64,000 nucleotides of DNA from Saccharopolyspora hirsuta. Its GTDB lineage: Bacteria; Actinomycetota; Actinomycetes; Mycobacteriales; Pseudonocardiaceae. This document shows, piece after piece, positions 61,067 to 64,000 of the stretch; positions within the stretch are counted from its first letter, which is position 1, and every line of letters begins with the position of its first letter. Made by a program: the position numbers and the translations under genes. The stretch is taken from assembly GCF_008630535.1 (NCBI RefSeq), contig NZ_VWPH01000004.1, positions 484,115-548,114 on the forward strand, read 5' to 3'. Below the pieces are notes generated by a model that was not told the DNA's origin, did not search any database, and was given only the letters and a program-made list of their open reading frames with translations.

Positions 61067-63529
61067 TCAGGTCACTACACCCCTCCCATAATCCTTCCAA
61101 TCCCGCTCCCACAATCGGCGGCTGAATCCTGAATCGAAACTCCGCATCGCTGCCGAGAACTCGCCCCGAGCGCGTTGCACGTGCGCGACCGCGGCCAGCG
61201 CGTAGGCCCGTTGGTGCGGCATATCTGGGCGGGTGGCGCACCGGATGGCCTGCTGAGCCCATTCCGAAGCTTGGTCGATCTTCCCCAGGGCGACGGAGGC
61301 GTCGCAGAGCATTTCGAAGTACATCGGGCGCATCGTGCTGAGCAGGCTGGGCAGGTCGCTGCCGCGGCCGACGTCGAGGATCAGCGTGCGGGAGCGTTGC
61401 GGATCGTCGTTGAGGCGAGCGCCCATCGCCAGGATGTAGGCGGTGCTCAGGCAAGCCCAGTCAGTGCCCGGCGGGAGAGCCGCAGCGGCGCGCTCGGCCA
61501 TGTCCATCGCGGACCGCGCTTGGTGGCGGTCGAGCCACATGAGACTGAGCGCTTCCAGCGCCAAGGCGAGGTTCGCCAGGTCCGACGCGTTGATCTGCTG
61601 CGCGACTTCGCGAGCTTGCCGGGCCGCGCGCCGGGCGTCCGCCAACTGCCCGATCTGCACCCGCATGTTGCTCAGTCCGGCCAGCAGCAGCGGCAGCACG
61701 AAAACGTGTCCGGAATCCTGGCAGATGGTCATCCCGCGATTGAGGTGGCGCTCGGCGTCGGAGTACCGGCCGACGAGGCCCTCCGCCCAGCCCAGCAGCG
61801 AGAAGTATTCGGGGTGCAGGGTGAACGCCGCATCGGGCAGCGCGTCGACCACTCCCGAGGCTTCGTCGAGGAGCGCCTTGACCTCGTCGAACTTCCCGGC
61901 CACGGTCAGGTGCAGCGCGTTCAGCGCGGTCACCGCCACGCGGGTGGGCTGGTCGCCTTGTTCGGCGGCGAGGCGGACGGCGAGCTCGATCCGCTCCCTG
62001 CTGGGAAAGCTGCCGCTGAGCAGGCCGATGAACCCGTAGCGGACTATCAGCTTGGGCACGTCCGGCGAGGCCACGCCGTCGAGCGCGTCGAGTTCGCTGG
62101 TCAGCAGCGCTGTCGCCTCCGCGTAGTGGCCGAGGACGCATTCCACCAGCGCTCCGAAGCTGACTGCGCAGGTGCGGGTTCGGGTGGGGCCGGGGGAAGC
62201 AGCTGCAGCAGTTCGTGCAGCACCGCACGGCTTTCCGGAAGCTTGCCCAGCAGCGCCAGTGCTTCGGTGAGCAGCAAGAGGGCGCGCGGGCGTTCTGCTG
62301 AGCTCTCGGCAGGCAGCGTGCCAAGCGCCTTGCGCAGCCACCGGGCTGCCACCGACGGGGAAGACCTCAGCGTGGCCTCCGCGGCATCGATCAGCGTTCG
62401 CAAGTCGCGCGCGTCGTGCTCGCTCAGCGAACGCTCGATGTGCAGGGCCCGCTCGACGGGTGAAGCGCGCCGCCGTTCCCGCAGGGCGAGCGCGCGGCTG
62501 TGCACCGCCGATCGCTCGCACGGGTCCAGGTTCGAGTAGACGGCTTGGCGGATCACCGGGTGGCGGAAGGTGATGGTCGGCGTCCGGTTGGCCGCACGCA
62601 CCAGATCGCGGCGGATCAGCGCCTGCACCGTGGCGCAGCACTCGGCGGGATCAAGCCCGGTCATCTCGGCCAGCGCGGGGAGTTCGAATTCGTCTCCGAA
62701 CACCGCAGCCGCGCCTGCGACCCGGGCTTCGACCTCGTTGAGGGCGGTGAGTTCCCAGGAGAGCAGTTCGGCGACCTGGCGCGGGAGTCGTTCCCAGCGG
62801 AACGCCTCGTAGCAGTCCTCATCGCCCGTGGTGTGCGCCAGGGCCAGCAGGTACATCGGATTGCCGCGGCTTTCGTAGTGCAACCGGTGGAGTTCCGGGT
62901 CGTGCTCGGCGAGGCCGAGCAGTTCAGCGCATTTCGCCAGCGGCAGGGGACCGAGTTCGAGCCGTTCCACGGTGCCGAACTCACGTCCGTGGGTCAGCGA
63001 TCGGCACAGTTCCAGCGGCGTCTGCCGGGGCCGGAGGGCGATCACGATCGGTGGCATGTCCGCTGAGCGCGTGATCAGGTCGTCGATCAGCTGCACTGAA
63101 CGGGAGTCGGCCAAGTGGAAGTCGTCGAGCACGATCACCACGTCCTCGCCCGCCAGCGAGGCCAGCAGGGAAGTGAGCAGTTCGGCGCAGCGCTTCGAGG
63201 CGCCTGGCTCCCCACCGTTGCAGGATCCGAGGAGGTCTCCGAGCTTCTCGAACTCGGATGCGCGGAATTCGTTCCGCCGCACGGTGAGCGCACTGCCGAA
63301 GGCAGCGGAAGGGAGCGGTGGCGTCCGCTTCGGTGCACCGTCCGATGAGGACTGTCGTATTTCGGTCGCGCGCGGACTGGGTGAAATCCGCAAGAATTCG
63401 TGTTTTTCCCGATCCAGGCTCCCCGGATACTTCGATCACCCGGCCTCGATGGCGGGATGTGTCGGCCAGTACGTCGAATAATCGCCGCTCATCCGGGCGA
63501 ATTACTCTATTTGAGTGAGCCTTTTTCAT
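61067..63529 (-). pseudogene. LAL-type (LuxR-like) AAA regulator, frameshifted and lacking the C-terminal HTH
   Basis: Starts MKKAHSNRVIRPDERRLFDV with Walker A GEPGSGKTRIL. Near 63315 the frame shifts to FGSALTVRRNEFRASEFEKL, VVIVLDDFHLADSRSVQLID (Walker B) and TFRHPVIRQAVYSNLDPCER. Near 62155 it shifts again to VSFGALVECVLGHYAEATAL and TPR-like repeats to RLWERDWKDYGRGVV and a stop at 61067. The family normally ends with a LuxR HTH (LTxREREV), which is absent; the gene stops about 95 bp from the tRNA scar. Two frameshifts and a truncation. Confidence 0.85.
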
Positions 63530-63571
63530 CCTGATTTTTGCTGGTCAGGGTGGAGGGGCTTGGGTGTGAGT

Positions 63572-63628
63572 GAAGCTCCTGGTAGATGGATCGTCGACCA
63601 AGATCAACCCAGGACTGCCAGGAGCTTC
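63572..63628 (+). promoter_or_regulatory. Inverted repeat that masks the transposase ribosome-binding site
   Basis: GAAGCTCCTGG (63572-63582) and CCAGGAGCTTC (63618-63628) are perfect 11-bp inverted repeats, extending to 14 bp with one G-U pair. The right arm contains the GGAG of the transposase start at 63631. Confidence 0.7.
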
Positions 63629-63630
63629 GG

Positions 63631-64000
63631 GTGTTGTTGTATCCGTCGGCGATCGACCTGTCCAGCACGACCCTGCGGTATGTCGCTGAAGTGTTGCGGA
63701 CCCATCACCGCACGATCGGTTCCCGGTGGCGCAAACTTCGCGCGGATCAGCAGGCACTGCTGGTGCTGGTGTTTCTGCGCAACGGTGACACCTACGCGCG
63801 GCTGGCCGCCGGGTTCGGTATCGGTGTAGCCACCGTCTACCGCTACATCCGCGAAACCACACGGCTGCTGGCTGCTCGTGCCCCCTCGCTGACCGCCGCG
63901 TTATGGCGACTGGCCTGGACGTTCACCAACTTCGCCATCCTCGATGGCACCGTCATCCGCACCGACCGTATCGCCGCGAACCGGCCGTTCTACTCCGGCA
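63631..64000 (+). mobile_element. IS5-like transposase (DDE_Tnp_4 type), 5' part, cut by window edge
   Basis: GTG start at 63631 with GGAG six bases upstream. The first 123 residues are open: LLYPSAIDLSSTTLRYVAEV, an HTH_Tnp_4-like domain (LLVLVFLRNGDTYARLAAGF, GIGVATVYRYIRETTRLL) and the start of the DDE domain (FAILDGTVIRTDRIAANRPF, first Asp in LDGT). The left end of the element probably lies between 63530 and 63570; the right end is outside. It appears intact as far as seen. Confidence 0.85.

Overview
The window is high-GC actinobacterial DNA: G/C-rich third codon positions, GTG and TTG starts, many 4-bp start/stop overlaps, and LacI, TetR, IclR, GntR and PucR regulators beside small catabolic operons. 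Gene content resembles Pseudonocardiaceae (Saccharopolyspora-like). That placement is inference; no rRNA or other taxonomic marker is present.

Left third (1-15.7 kb). The window opens inside an NAD(P)-dependent oxidoreductase, followed by a two-gene unit (DUF4041/GIY-YIG nuclease-like protein and a DUF2510-PH-like protein). A LacI regulator then diverges from an MFS transporter-hyuA-hyuB operon of hydantoinase/oxoprolinase type, with a LacI-type operator just after the promoter. Next come a COG4091-type SAF-domain dehydrogenase and an SDR, divergent from a PucR regulator and an MHS transporter, and then a TetR/FMN-reductase pair with two operator copies.

Centre (15.7-36 kb). The clearest system is a polyisoprene (rubber) degradation locus: two tandem Tat-exported latex-clearing proteins, a two-subunit exported molybdenum aldehyde oxidase (oxiB, oxiA), and a divergent TetR-fadD-acyl-CoA dehydrogenase operon. 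Both Lcp copies keep every residue known to be essential in Lcp of Streptomyces K30. Next to it is a tricarboxylate module: IclR, a family III CoA-transferase and a short citryl-CoA lyase, an MHS transporter, an aconitase, and a tripartite tricarboxylate transporter (tctCBA) with a GntR/FCD regulator carrying two winged helices. The likely flow is tricarboxylate uptake, CoA transfer, then cleavage to acetyl-CoA and oxaloacetate.

Right-centre (36-52.5 kb). Single genes and small pairs: Hsp20, AraC, two MmcQ/YjbR proteins, an AT-richer toxin-tail/immunity relic, a DEDDh exonuclease with BRCT, a LacI-controlled aldolase plus an Nramp-fold transporter lacking the canonical metal ligands, DUF1963, a frameshifted IS110 transposase, and a stress-type group (MerR, haemolysin III, STAS, a 58-aa DUF2188 protein, CspA).

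Right end (52.5-64 kb). A belt of broken genes (RibD-like, aminotransferase, enoyl reductase, phosphotransferase) is followed by an intact pxpA-accB-accC-pxpB-pxpC cluster with a divergent LysR gene. More relics follow (CoA-transferase, TIGR02679/Wadjet-type protein). Then comes the 3' half of tRNA-Pro(GGG) with its terminator, which looks like the attachment-site scar of an integrated element extending rightwards. That element holds a frameshifted LuxR/LAL-type regulator lacking its HTH and an IS5-like transposase cut by the window edge.
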